From positions 1 through 45,067 of the forward strand of contig JBBSGP010000028.1 in the NCBI GenBank assembly GCA_038253885.1: DNA of 45,067 nt. The letters run 5' to 3'. The notes under the pieces are model-generated. The model did no database searches. It saw nothing but the letters and a program-made list of their open reading frames with translations, and was not told the DNA's origin. This DNA is from JALZAQ01 sp038253885 (lineage in GTDB: Bacteria > Gemmatimonadota > Gemmatimonadetes > Gemmatimonadales > Gemmatimonadaceae). The position numbers and the translations under genes are program-made. Shown here in pieces: positions 1 to 7,270 of the stretch. The stretch's first letter is position 1. Each line of letters opens with the position of its first letter.

Positions 1-99
1 ATAGCTCACGCCGAGCAGCGGCACCGCGTCGCTCAGCGTGATCGTGCCGGCCGCGACCCGCGCCAACACCGATCCGCGCGCCACTTCCTTTCGACTCAT
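1..99 (-). CDS. Transposase N-terminus (partial, runs off the left edge)
   Basis: The first 33 codons start at ATG 99 and read MSRKEVARGSVLARVAAGTI, then TLSDAVPLLGVSY, and leave the window. The segment 'LSDAVPLLGVSY' is the first part of a helix-turn-helix of the kind that opens ISNCY-family transposases, where it is normally followed by 'RQAKR' and a 'YRxEGAxGL' segment. A GGAG lies about 9 nt upstream of the ATG. The protein would bind the IS ends and carry out DNA strand transfer. The catalytic region is outside the window, so completeness cannot be judged. Confidence 0.5.
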   Translation of the reverse strand, partial: MSRKEVARGSVLARVAAGTITLSDAVPLLGVSY

Positions 100-141
100 G
101 GCTGTCCGCTCCACACCGGCCTCCTCGAGAGACCAGTAGGT

Positions 142-175
142 GAGGGGACAGATCTATCCGCGCCCCGAGGGGACA
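142..175. repeat. Two direct copies of GAGGGGACA near the IS end
   Basis: GAGGGGACA occurs at 142-150 and again at 167-175. Both copies are followed by related AT-richer bases (GATCTATC and CTATCATC). They lie between the transposase start and the neighbouring gene, the position expected for transposase-binding sites at an IS end. The role is inferred. Confidence 0.5.
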
Positions 176-213
176 CTATCATCCGCCGACAACAGCGTCC
201 GCTATACCGCTGT

Positions 214-1119
214 TCAGGCCGGGGCGTCGCGCTCCAGCCCATAGGCTTTGCCATCGAACCGCACCCGTCCCCACGGCACCTCGGCATCGTGCTCGAAGAT
301 GACGAGCCAGTCCTCGGCCGCAGCCCGCGCGAGGATCCCCCGCTTCGTCTCCAGGGTGACCAGCGGCTCGACATCGTAGCCCATGATCCACGGCAGCGGG
401 AGATGAGCATGCGTCGGCACCAGATCCGCCAGAAAGAAGGCGAGCTCCCCGGCTGACTCGAGCAGAATCCCCTGGTGGAAGGGCACGTGCCCCGGAGTCG
501 GGATGAGCCGCACGCCCGTCGCGATCTCCCGCTCGCCATCCACCAGGTCGAGGACACCCTGCTCCTGTAGCGGCACGAAATTCGGGGGAAAGTAGCTTGC
601 CGCCGTGCGCTCGTTCGTGTGGGTGGCGTAATGATATTCACCCCGTTGCACTACGTAGCGCGCCCGCGGAAGCGCCGGACGAATCTCCCCACGCACGTCG
701 CGATAGGTGTTGCCACCGCCGTGATCGAAGTGGAGGTGGGACGAGATCACGATCGCGACATCCTCCAGCCGGTGGCCGGCGGCGCGAATTCCGTCCTCGA
801 GAAGCGTGCGACCATCGGACCCGGCGTTCTCGATGCCGTAGATGTCGAGAAACTTCGCGCTCTCCTTGTTCCCCGCCCCGGTGTCGATGAGGATGAGACC
901 CACGTCGTGCTCGAGCAGCACGCAGCGCATCCCGAGCTGGATGCGGTTGCGCTCGTCTGCCGGGATCCGCCGCTCCCACAGCGGCTTCGGCACGACGCCG
1001 AACATCGCGCCCCCATCCAGCTTCTGCCCGCCGGCCTGGATGGCGTGAAGCTTCCACCGTCCCAGCGTCCGCGACGTGACAAGTGTCCCCCCCCCCACGC
1101 CGACGCCGGGCCCGCTCAC
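214..1119 (-). CDS. MBL-fold metallo-hydrolase (lactonase/glyoxalase-II-like superfamily)
   Basis: Soluble 301-residue metallo-beta-lactamase-fold hydrolase. The metal motif HLHFDH is at about residues 128-133. It is followed by 'TPGHVPFHQG', an Asp in 'FFLADLV' and a late His in 'FEHDAEVPW', the usual set for a two-metal site. The overall layout resembles N-acyl-homoserine lactonase and other small ester or lactone hydrolases, but the substrate cannot be read from sequence. I chose GTG 1119 because GAGGAG lies 6 nt upstream. Longer frames run into the exonuclease gene, and the next GTG (1098) has no ribosome site. A run of ten G (coding strand) occupies codons 8-11, so a slip there would destroy the frame. 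It sits 10 nt after the exonuclease gene. Confidence 0.85.
   Translation of the reverse strand: MSGPGVGVGGGTLVTSRTLGRWKLHAIQAGGQKLDGGAMFGVVPKPLWERRIPADERNRIQLGMRCVLLEHDVGLILIDTGAGNKESAKFLDIYGIENAGSDGRTLLEDGIRAAGHRLEDVAIVISSHLHFDHGGGNTYRDVRGEIRPALPRARYVVQRGEYHYATHTNERTAASYFPPNFVPLQEQGVLDLVDGEREIATGVRLIPTPGHVPFHQGILLESAGELAFFLADLVPTHAHLPLPWIMGYDVEPLVTLETKRGILARAAAEDWLVIFEHDAEVPWGRVRFDGKAYGLERDAPA
1087..1096. repeat. Ten-base C/G homopolymer at the 5' end of the MBL-fold gene
   Basis: Ten consecutive C on the plus strand, ten G on the coding strand, lie within codons 8-11 of the MBL-fold gene. Other C runs I noticed in the window are 7-8 long, so this and the 11-base run at 25640-25650 stand out. 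Confidence 0.95.
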
Positions 1120-1129
1120 GCGGCGCTCC

Positions 1130-2065
1130 TCATGCCGTCGTATCCTTGTCCACCGGACGAGGCATCGCCGGCGGACGCCGCCGCCGGCCACGACCCGCGC
1201 GGATAGCGAGCAGCTTCTGAAGATCGTCCCAGCAATGACACTCCCGATCGTGGGCGGCCGCGAGAAGCCGGAGCAGGATGTGAGCGGTGGCAACGGCATC
1301 GCCGCCCGCCCGATGCCGCTCGTGCGGCGCGATCTCCACGCCGTAGTGGTAGCAGAGAGAGTCCAACCGGCGGCTCCGGAGCTGCGGAAGGAGCCGGCGC
1401 GCGAGACGCACCGTGCAGAGCCGCCGGCCCGCCAATCGTTGCCCCGTCGCGCGAGCCACCTCCGCGTTCACGAACCGCCAATCGAAGTCGGCGTTGTGCG
1501 CGACGAAGATGTTGCCCTCCATCACGCGGAGCAGCGGCTCGCAGATCTCCCGGAAGGTCGGCTTGTCCTTCACCATGCTCCAGGAGATTCGGGTGAGCTG
1601 CGTGATGAAGGGGGGGATGGACCGTTCCGGATTCACCAGCGTCTCGAACCGCTCGGTGACGATGCCATCGCGAACGACGATGGCCGCGATCTCGGTGACC
1701 CGGTCGTCGGACCACGCTCGCGTCCCGGTCGTCTCCACGTCGATCACGACGTACGAGAGTGATCGGAGAGCGGGAGATGGCGGAGAGACGCTTGCCCGAT
1801 CGGGATCGGTCGCCGACGCGATCGCCGCGAGCCTCCAGCGCCCGTCGGAATCGCGAGCGAAATCGGGCCGATCGGCAAACAGCGCCACGGCCATGTGCTC
1901 GGCGACACGCAGGGGGGCGCCCGGCATCTGACAGACGTACTCCATCAGCGACACCGCGTCGGCCGGACCGGCAGCGAGAAATTGCAGAGCGCGGGTGGAC
2001 AGAAGGCTCTCGGCCGCCCGAGCTCGCACTCCGTCGGCTGAGTACACTGGGGCGGTCAGCTCCAT
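1130..2065 (-). CDS. DnaQ-type 3'-5' exonuclease with an N-terminal extra domain
   Basis: A 311-residue protein with a DEDD exonuclease domain at about 104-270. Exo I is 'VIDVETTGT' (Asp109, Glu111), Exo II is 'HNADFD' (Asp195), and Exo III is His251 with Asp256 in 'HRAGGD', the DEDDh arrangement of the polymerase III epsilon subunit. About 100 residues precede this domain and include an alpha-helical segment that could be a small DNA-binding or partner-binding domain. The C-terminus is a basic tail with 'RGRRRR'. The family proofreads or trims DNA 3' ends. An extra N-terminal domain suggests an accessory exonuclease more than the core epsilon subunit. ATG 2065 overlaps the end of arcA by 10 nt, suggesting translational coupling. 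Longer frames would lie within arcA and show no domain. Confidence 0.85.
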   Translation of the reverse strand: MELTAPVYSADGVRARAAESLLSTRALQFLAAGPADAVSLMEYVCQMPGAPLRVAEHMAVALFADRPDFARDSDGRWRLAAIASATDPDRASVSPPSPALRSLSYVVIDVETTGTRAWSDDRVTEIAAIVVRDGIVTERFETLVNPERSIPPFITQLTRISWSMVKDKPTFREICEPLLRVMEGNIFVAHNADFDWRFVNAEVARATGQRLAGRRLCTVRLARRLLPQLRSRRLDSLCYHYGVEIAPHERHRAGGDAVATAHILLRLLAAAHDRECHCWDDLQKLLAIRAGRGRRRRPPAMPRPVDKDTTA

Positions 2066-3291
2066 GGGTCGTCGCGCTCGAGAGGCAACGTCATGCAGCG
2101 GGCGCCCCCACCCCCGCGCACCAGCTCGCTTCCGTCGAACGTGATCACCAGCCGCTCGCCTTCGCGGAGCCGCTCCTCGCCCGTGAGGAACTGATGGGAC
2201 GTGACCACCCGAAATCCCATCTTCTCCATCTCGGCCAATGTCATCTCGTTTCGCGAGTAGGAGAGGACCACGCCGGGACTCATCGCCACGAAGTTGCATC
2301 CCGATGACCACTGCTCCCGCTCCTGCATGATGCGGCGGTCACCTCCGCAGAAGATCGGCTCCATGGCCGCGCCCACGGCCTGGAGCGCGGCGAAGATGTT
2401 CGGCATCTCGCGCATCTGGGTCTGGCCCTTCCGGCGGTGCAGGATCGCCAGCCTGCCCGCCCCGACGAAGTGCGGTGGGTAGATCACGCAGAGCTCACGG
2501 TCCACCTGAGTGAAGATCATGTCGAGGTGGATTGCGGTGTTCTCCGTCGGCATCACGACGATGATGACGTCGGTGATCGGCGTGCTCGCGAACAGCAGGT
2601 TCATCAGGTTGTCGATCGCCGCCGGACTGGATCGCTCGCTGAATCCGATCACCAGCGTATCGGCGCGAATCGGGTGCACATCTCCACCCTCGAGCGTGTA
2701 GTTGTGCCGGCGCTCGGCCGCACCGTCGTAGAGGATGCCGCGGTTCGCCAGCTTCGGGTGATAGAGGAAGAGGGCCTTCATGATCAGCTCTTCCGACCAC
2801 CGGATGCCGTAGCGCATCGATCCGATCATGACGTGCTCGCCGAGCACCATGGCGGTGTCCCGGGTGAAGTAGAGATTCGGCACAGGCGGAAGAAGGTACC
2901 CGGTCTCGTTGAGGGTCTGAGCGAGCGGTCCGGGCAGCTCCTCCTGTCCCTCGATCAGCATCGTCACCAGCTGTTCGGCCGGTCGCTCGCTGATCTGCTG
3001 GGCGAGTGGTCCGGACGGGACGACGTCCATGGTCTCGCGCTGCAGGAGCTCGCGCGCGAGTTCCGAGTCGGCGATCTCCTTGAGGAGGTCGCGCACGTAG
3101 TGGACCTGGGTGAAGCGATCGAGGATGGCCACGAAGCGCTTGTGCTCGCGCTGGGCGCTTTCGACGTCGATGATGTCGTCGTAGAGGTAGTCATCGCGCG
3201 TGCTCGGCGTGACGGCGAGGAGCTCCGCCCCCGGCGTATGGACGAGCACCGATCGCAGGCGGCCAATCTCGGAGGTGACGTTGAGCGGCAT
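2056..3291 (-). CDS. arcA: Arginine deiminase
   Basis: Cytoplasmic enzyme that hydrolyses L-arginine to citrulline and ammonia, the first step of the arginine deiminase pathway. Its full length of about 411 residues fits the family. Visible hallmarks are 'NLYFTRD' (about 140-146), 'EGGD' (202-205), 'HLDMIFT' with the catalytic His and Asp (256, 258), and the catalytic Cys at about 400 in 'GGGGARCMTLPL'. ATG 3291 is preferred to the in-frame GTG directly before it; no strong ribosome site is seen. No arcB, arcC or arcD is nearby, so the rest of the pathway would have to lie elsewhere. It is divergent from rex, with a perfect Rex operator about 80 nt upstream of this start, which suggests redox control (inference). 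Confidence 0.92.
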   Translation of the reverse strand: MPLNVTSEIGRLRSVLVHTPGAELLAVTPSTRDDYLYDDIIDVESAQREHKRFVAILDRFTQVHYVRDLLKEIADSELARELLQRETMDVVPSGPLAQQISERPAEQLVTMLIEGQEELPGPLAQTLNETGYLLPPVPNLYFTRDTAMVLGEHVMIGSMRYGIRWSEELIMKALFLYHPKLANRGILYDGAAERRHNYTLEGGDVHPIRADTLVIGFSERSSPAAIDNLMNLLFASTPITDVIIVVMPTENTAIHLDMIFTQVDRELCVIYPPHFVGAGRLAILHRRKGQTQMREMPNIFAALQAVGAAMEPIFCGGDRRIMQEREQWSSGCNFVAMSPGVVLSYSRNEMTLAEMEKMGFRVVTSHQFLTGEERLREGERLVITFDGSELVRGGGGARCMTLPLERDDPWS

Positions 3292-3313
3292 CACCCGAAG
3301 ATAATGCGTAAGG

Positions 3314-3347
3314 CCAGCGCGCGGGTAACCGCCGCCCGGGGCGCTGG
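3314..3347. repeat. Seven-base inverted repeat in the arcA-rex intergenic region
   Basis: CCAGCGC at 3314-3320 is the reverse complement of GCGCTGG at 3341-3347, with a 20-nt loop. It lies between the divergent arcA and rex genes and could form a hairpin in either leader or bind a regulator. No partner is known. Confidence 0.4.
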
Positions 3348-3370
3348 TAAAAGGGCGGGCAGCTCTTTAC

Positions 3371-3390
3371 CTTGTGAACAAATTCACAAG
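3371..3390. promoter_or_regulatory. Rex operator (perfect inverted repeat)
   Basis: CTTGTGAACAAATTCACAAG is a perfect palindrome with 8-nt arms and a 4-nt centre. It contains TTGTGAA-N4-TTCACAA, the established binding site of Rex repressors. It overlaps the outermost possible rex start codon (GTG 3374) and lies 13 nt before the alternative start at 3404. This is the classic position for autorepression: Rex bound here when NADH is low would block rex. Because arcA starts about 80 nt away in the other direction, the same site may also control arcA. Confidence 0.9.
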
Positions 3391-4027
3391 AACCCGTCGC
3401 GCCGTGAAACGCATCGCCGAGTCCACGGTCCGCCGGCTGTCGATTTACCTCCGCTTTCTCGAGGAATTCGAGGCCCGCGGACTCGCCACCATCTCCAGCG
3501 ACGCTCTGGCCGCCCGCGGGGGCACCACGTCCGCGCAGGTCCGGAAGGATCTCTCCTTCTTCGGGTCCTTCGGCAAGCGCGGACTCGGTTATTCGGTGCC
3601 CGAGCTCACCCGCCGGCTGCGCGAGATCCTCGGACTGGGCCGCGACTGGCGCGTGATCATCATCGGTGCCGGGAAGATCGGGGCCGCGCTCGCCCAGTAC
3701 GCCGGCTTCCGCCAGCGCGGATTCCACATCGTCAACGTGTACGATAGCGATCCCGCGAAGATCGGCCGGCGCGTCGATGGTTTCGTGGTGCGAGACATTG
3801 CGCGGCTGGAGCAGGATGCCGCCGGCGACGACATCCAGATCGCCGTTCTCGCCGTGCCGGGCGAGGCCGCGCAGCCGGTGGTCGATCGGGTGATCGATTC
3901 GGGAATTCGCGCCATCATGAACTTCGCTCCGGTTCAGCTTCAGATCCCCGAGCACGTCGCCCTCAAGACCGTCAACATGGCGATGGAGCTCGAGGGTCTC
4001 TCGTTCGCGCTGACGAATCGCGACTGA
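3374..4027 (+). CDS. rex: Redox-sensing transcriptional repressor Rex
   Basis: Dimeric repressor that senses the NADH/NAD+ ratio; NADH releases it from DNA. The N-terminal winged helix ('TVRRLSIYLRFLEEF', then 'TTSAQVRKDLSFFGSFGKRG') is followed by a Rossmann domain with 'VIIIGAGKIGAAL' and the acidic residue in 'NVYDSDPAKIG' that selects NAD(H). Length is 217 residues from GTG 3374, or 207 from GTG 3404 (Val11). The latter matches the usual start of the family just before 'KRIAESTVRRL' and places the operator wholly upstream, so 3404 may be the true start. I give the longest frame because neither has a clear ribosome site. It converges on ksgA with only 3 nt between the stop codons. Confidence 0.95.
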   Translation: MNKFTRTRRAVKRIAESTVRRLSIYLRFLEEFEARGLATISSDALAARGGTTSAQVRKDLSFFGSFGKRGLGYSVPELTRRLREILGLGRDWRVIIIGAGKIGAALAQYAGFRQRGFHIVNVYDSDPAKIGRRVDGFVVRDIARLEQDAAGDDIQIAVLAVPGEAAQPVVDRVIDSGIRAIMNFAPVQLQIPEHVALKTVNMAMELEGLSFALTNRD

Positions 4028-4030
4028 GCG

Positions 4031-4837
4031 TCACCCCGGCACGAGCATCCTCACCAGAGTGGCGAACTCCTCGGGATGAAGGGTCTCCGGTCGTCTCTCC
4101 CCGTCGATTCCTGAGGCCACCAACAAACCGTTGGCGCCGTCGACATCCAGGCGCTCTATCGTTCGCAGAACGCGTCTCATCTGCTTCCGGCGGAGACCGA
4201 AGGACGCGATGACGAACGCCCGGAAGCGCTCCTCGAGCGCGGGCGAGATGGCCGGCACCTGTCTCGGTACCAGTCGCACGACCGCCGAATCCACTCGCGG
4301 GGCCGGCTGAAACGCCGATGGAGGCACCAGAAAGAGCAGCTCGACCCGCGCCAGCGCTTGAATGTTGACCGAAAGCGCGCCGTACTCCCTTCCTCCTGGT
4401 GGTGCCGCCATTCGTTCGGCCACCTCGCGCTGGACCAGATAGACGGCCCTGCTCGGTCGCGGGGGTCGCATCGCGTGGAAGAGTATCGGCGTCGTGATGT
4501 AGTAGGGCACGTTCCCCACGAGGGCGTATGACTCGCCCGCGGCGTCCCCCAGCTCGATGTCGAGGACGTCTCCCTCGATGACGCTCACGCTCGTTCCCGC
4601 GTAGCGGTCCCGGAGCAGAGCGGCCAAGGCGCGGTCGATCTCGATCGCGAGGACTCGCCGCGCGCGATCCTTCAACAGCTCGGTGAGCGCGCCCCGGCCC
4701 GGCCCGATCTCGATCACCGTCTCCTCGGCCGAGAGCTCGAGCGCGTCCGCAATGCGCGTGAGCACCGTGCGATCGCGAAGAAAATGCTGGCCCAGACTCT
4801 TTCGAGCCGGCGGCGTGCCTGCCGGCGCCCGGGCCAC
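4031..4837 (-). CDS. rsmA: 16S rRNA dimethyladenosine transferase RsmA/KsgA
   Basis: Uses S-adenosylmethionine to dimethylate two adjacent adenosines in the 3'-terminal hairpin of 16S rRNA, a late step in 30S maturation. The 268 residues show 'KSLGQHFLRD' near the N-terminus, SAM motif I 'IGPGRGALTELL' and the catalytic 'NVPYYI'. The C-terminal helical domain ('FGLRRKQMRRVLR') binds RNA. The start is GTG 4837, 7 nt after the phosphatase stop, so it is probably the last gene of the long minus-strand block. The end lies 3 nt from the convergent rex stop, leaving no room for a terminator between them. Confidence 0.95.
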   Translation of the reverse strand: MARAPAGTPPARKSLGQHFLRDRTVLTRIADALELSAEETVIEIGPGRGALTELLKDRARRVLAIEIDRALAALLRDRYAGTSVSVIEGDVLDIELGDAAGESYALVGNVPYYITTPILFHAMRPPRPSRAVYLVQREVAERMAAPPGGREYGALSVNIQALARVELLFLVPPSAFQPAPRVDSAVVRLVPRQVPAISPALEERFRAFVIASFGLRRKQMRRVLRTIERLDVDGANGLLVASGIDGERRPETLHPEEFATLVRMLVPG

Positions 4838-4844
4838 GTGCCTG

Positions 4845-6440
4845 TCAGCTCCGCAGAACGACGATCGTGATGTCGTCCCGCTGCTGCGTCTCTCCGGTGT
4901 GCTCCGACAGCTCGTCAGCGAGCCGGTCGAGAATCACGTCCGGGGTCTCGGTGCGATAGCGCGCCACCAGGTCGACCACGCGCTGCTCGCCAAGACGCCC
5001 GCCGAAGCGGTCCCGCGCGTCGCTCACGCCGTCGGTGAAGAGGAGGAGAATATCCTTGCCGCGGTTCCAGACGCGAGACCTGGCGGTGGGACGCTCCTCC
5101 ACCATCCCGAGCGGCGGATCGATCGCACTCAGCCGGCACGCCAGTCCTTCCTCGTCGATGAGCCAGGCGTGCGGATGGCCCGTGTTGGCGTAGCGCAGGA
5201 TCCCGGCGTCCCGATCGATCACGGCATAGAACGCGGAGATGAACATCTCGGTCGACTCGAGCTCTTCCCGCAACGTGGAGAGCAGTGCCGCGAGCATGTC
5301 GCCCGGGTCCCTCGACGACTGCGCGTGGATCGCCGACGCGCTGAGGGCCAGCGCCATGATGAGCGCGGCCTGGTAGCCGTGGCTCGACACGTCGCCGATC
5401 ATGACGCCCGTCCGTCCGTCGGTGAGGCGAAAGAGGTTGTAGAAGTCTCCCCCGACGCTCTCCGCCGGCATCACCCGTGCTGCTACCTGGGCCTCGGGCG
5501 CGACAACGCTGGTGCGTGGAAGGAGCTTCATCTGCATCTCGTGGGCGAGCTCCAGTTCGCGCACCAGGCGCTGCTGCGAGAGGGATGCGCGGACGAGTCT
5601 GGTGTTCTGGATCGCCGTGCCGATCTGCGTCGCGATCGCGGCCACGAGCTTCTGGTCTCCCGCTGAGAACGGCTCGCCGGAGCGGCGGTCGGAGAGGTTC
5701 ACAACACCGAGCGGCTCCGAGCCTCCGTTTGGCATCGTCCACATGATCGGCACCGACAGCATGATGCCGAGCCGGTAGCTGCTCTCCGCCGGACACGGGA
5801 CACCGCCCGGCTCGGCCAGCACGGAGCGTTGCTCGCGGAAGACGCGCGCCGAGATGCTACTCGGATCCGTCAGAGCGATGGGGGCCAGGTCCGTCGGGAT
5901 GCCTGGCAGCACGGCGACGCTCTGCAGCGTGTCCGTCACCCGATCATGGACGAGGATCGATCCGCGGCGGGCACCCACAGTCTCGGAGACTTCCTTGAGG
6001 ATGCGAGCGGCGGCCTCCTCGAGCGAGACGGTGCGACCCAGGATCTCGGTGATCGTGTAGAGGAGATTGATCTCCTCGTAGCGCTCGGCGAGCTCGTTGG
6101 CCGCGTGCTCGACTTCGAGATCGGCCTGCAGGTACTGGGAGACGACAGGAAGGAGAAAGCGAAGAAACCGGTCGAGAGGCTGGTCGGGAACGCTGCACGG
6201 CCCCACTGCCAGCCAGGCGCGGCGGGGACCCGGGACGGTCGCCAGAAGAAGACGGCCGCCGGGGGAATCCACCTCGCTGGGCGGCCCAGTCCGGAACGAC
6301 GGAGTCCACTGGGCGAGAGGGCCGTGGTCCACAGCCGTGGCATCGATGCGTAGCGGCGTCGCGCCATCCTCCACCCAGACGGTGGCGCCACAGCCGGTGG
6401 AGTCGAGAAACGCCGACAGAACCCCGTGCAGCTCAATCAT
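4845..6440 (-). CDS. GAF-domain SpoIIE/RsbU-type PP2C serine phosphatase
   Basis: A 531-residue cytoplasmic phosphatase of the partner-switching type. The N-terminal 110 residues are unassigned. A helical linker (about 105-137) leads to a GAF sensor domain (about 138-282) and a short coiled segment ('RELELAHEMQMKLLP'). The PP2C/SpoIIE domain (about 310-531) carries the metal-binding acids in 'VGGDFYN' (Asp332), 'MIGDVSSHG' (Asp350), 'LLFTDGVSDA' and 'QRDDITIVVL'. Such enzymes dephosphorylate a STAS antagonist so that it can bind the HATPase anti-sigma factor. Both partners are the two genes immediately upstream. ATG 6440 overlaps the HATPase gene by 8 nt. The signal sensed by GAF is unknown; no membrane segment is seen. 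Confidence 0.9.
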   Translation of the reverse strand: MIELHGVLSAFLDSTGCGATVWVEDGATPLRIDATAVDHGPLAQWTPSFRTGPPSEVDSPGGRLLLATVPGPRRAWLAVGPCSVPDQPLDRFLRFLLPVVSQYLQADLEVEHAANELAERYEEINLLYTITEILGRTVSLEEAAARILKEVSETVGARRGSILVHDRVTDTLQSVAVLPGIPTDLAPIALTDPSSISARVFREQRSVLAEPGGVPCPAESSYRLGIMLSVPIMWTMPNGGSEPLGVVNLSDRRSGEPFSAGDQKLVAAIATQIGTAIQNTRLVRASLSQQRLVRELELAHEMQMKLLPRTSVVAPEAQVAARVMPAESVGGDFYNLFRLTDGRTGVMIGDVSSHGYQAALIMALALSASAIHAQSSRDPGDMLAALLSTLREELESTEMFISAFYAVIDRDAGILRYANTGHPHAWLIDEEGLACRLSAIDPPLGMVEERPTARSRVWNRGKDILLLFTDGVSDARDRFGGRLGEQRVVDLVARYRTETPDVILDRLADELSEHTGETQQRDDITIVVLRS

Positions 6441-6897
6441 GCCGGCGCAGCACCATCCGCACGACGTTGCCGCCCTCGGTGTAGCGCTCTATCTGGTCCA
6501 TCAACCGGGTCATCAGGAAGAGACCCCGTCCGTCCTCGCGCAGCAGATTGGCCGGACTTGTCGGATCCCGCAGGCAGGTGCCGAGCTCGAATCCTTCTCC
6601 CTGATCGACGATGTCCACCACGAGTCGCTCGGCGCTCACCTCGGCTCGAATGCGCACCATCTTGTGTGGGCTCTCCTCGTTGCCGCGGAGGATCGCATTC
6701 GAGAGAGCCTCGGTGAGAGCCACCGGGACGTTGAGCGAGCAGTGCTGGGCGTTGAAGCGCAGCTCCAGGCAGTGGCGGGTCACGACCTCGACCACCCGCT
6801 CGATGTAGCGCACATCGCTGGGGATCTCGAGCTCGATCAACACCCGGGTCGGCGACGGCTCGGACGACGCGTCGCCGCGCTTCAGGGGAAGGGTCAT
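6433..6897 (-). CDS. Anti-sigma factor, RsbW/SpoIIAB-like HATPase
   Basis: A 154-residue GHKL ATPase/kinase. The N box is 'ALTEALSNAIL' (about 60-70), G1 is 'DQGEGFEL' (98-105), and G2 is 'EDGRGLFLM' (121-129). In the family this protein phosphorylates its STAS antagonist and sequesters a sigma factor or another output protein. It lies between the STAS gene (21 nt upstream) and the phosphatase gene (8-nt overlap), making a complete STAS-kinase-phosphatase triad. No sigma factor gene is in the window, so its target is unknown. Confidence 0.9.
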   Translation of the reverse strand: MTLPLKRGDASSEPSPTRVLIELEIPSDVRYIERVVEVVTRHCLELRFNAQHCSLNVPVALTEALSNAILRGNEESPHKMVRIRAEVSAERLVVDIVDQGEGFELGTCLRDPTSPANLLREDGRGLFLMTRLMDQIERYTEGGNVVRMVLRRHD

Positions 6898-6918
6898 CCG
6901 GTGGCCATCACCGGCGCG

Positions 6919-7251
6919 TCAAAAGCTTTCGAGCGCGCGCTCTTTGGTATCCGCGATCTGAAAGAGCGTGTCGAGCTTCGTCAGCTCGAACAACGTTTTC
7001 AGGTCCTCGTTGAGGTTCGCGAGACGGAGCTCGCCGCCCTGCTCGCGGATCTTCTTGGAGAGGGAAACGAGTACGCCGAGTCCGGAGCTGTCGATGTATC
7101 CGGTCTGGCTGAAGTCGATCAGGAACTTTCTCTCCCCGCGCTCGAGCTCATCGAGCACCTTCTGCTTGAGCTCCTGCCGATTACCGACGATGAGCTGACC
7201 CTCCACATCGACCACGACAACCTCTCCCTGCTTACGGATGGTGAAACTCAT
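6919..7251 (-). CDS. Anti-sigma factor antagonist (STAS domain, RsbV/SpoIIAA-like)
   Basis: A single STAS domain of 110 residues. The phosphorylatable serine is in 'YIDSSGLGVLV' (Ser55/56), the conserved position in SpoIIAA and RsbV. In its unphosphorylated form the family binds the HATPase anti-sigma factor and frees the sigma factor. ATG 7251 has a GGAG about 8 nt upstream. A longer frame reaching back into pta shows no domain and is rejected. It is 19 nt downstream of pta in the same transcript direction. Confidence 0.93.
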   Translation of the reverse strand: MSFTIRKQGEVVVVDVEGQLIVGNRQELKQKVLDELERGERKFLIDFSQTGYIDSSGLGVLVSLSKKIREQGGELRLANLNEDLKTLFELTKLDTLFQIADTKERALESF

Positions 7252-7270
7252 GACTCGTTCTCCCGTGGGA

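Larger units (their letters stand above)
1..180 (-). mobile_element. Terminal part of an insertion sequence (ISNCY-like), cut by the window edge
   Basis: The left edge holds the 5' end of a transposase-like gene reading out of the window, followed by about 80 nt of non-coding DNA with two copies of GAGGGGACA 25 nt apart. Short GGGGACA-type repeats near the ends are typical, as far as I recall, of ISNCY-like elements, so this looks like the transposase-proximal IS end. The outer boundary is probably between 140 and 180, just past the stop of the MBL-fold gene. The other end and any target duplication lie outside the window. The family call rests on a short N-terminus and is moderate. Confidence 0.5.
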
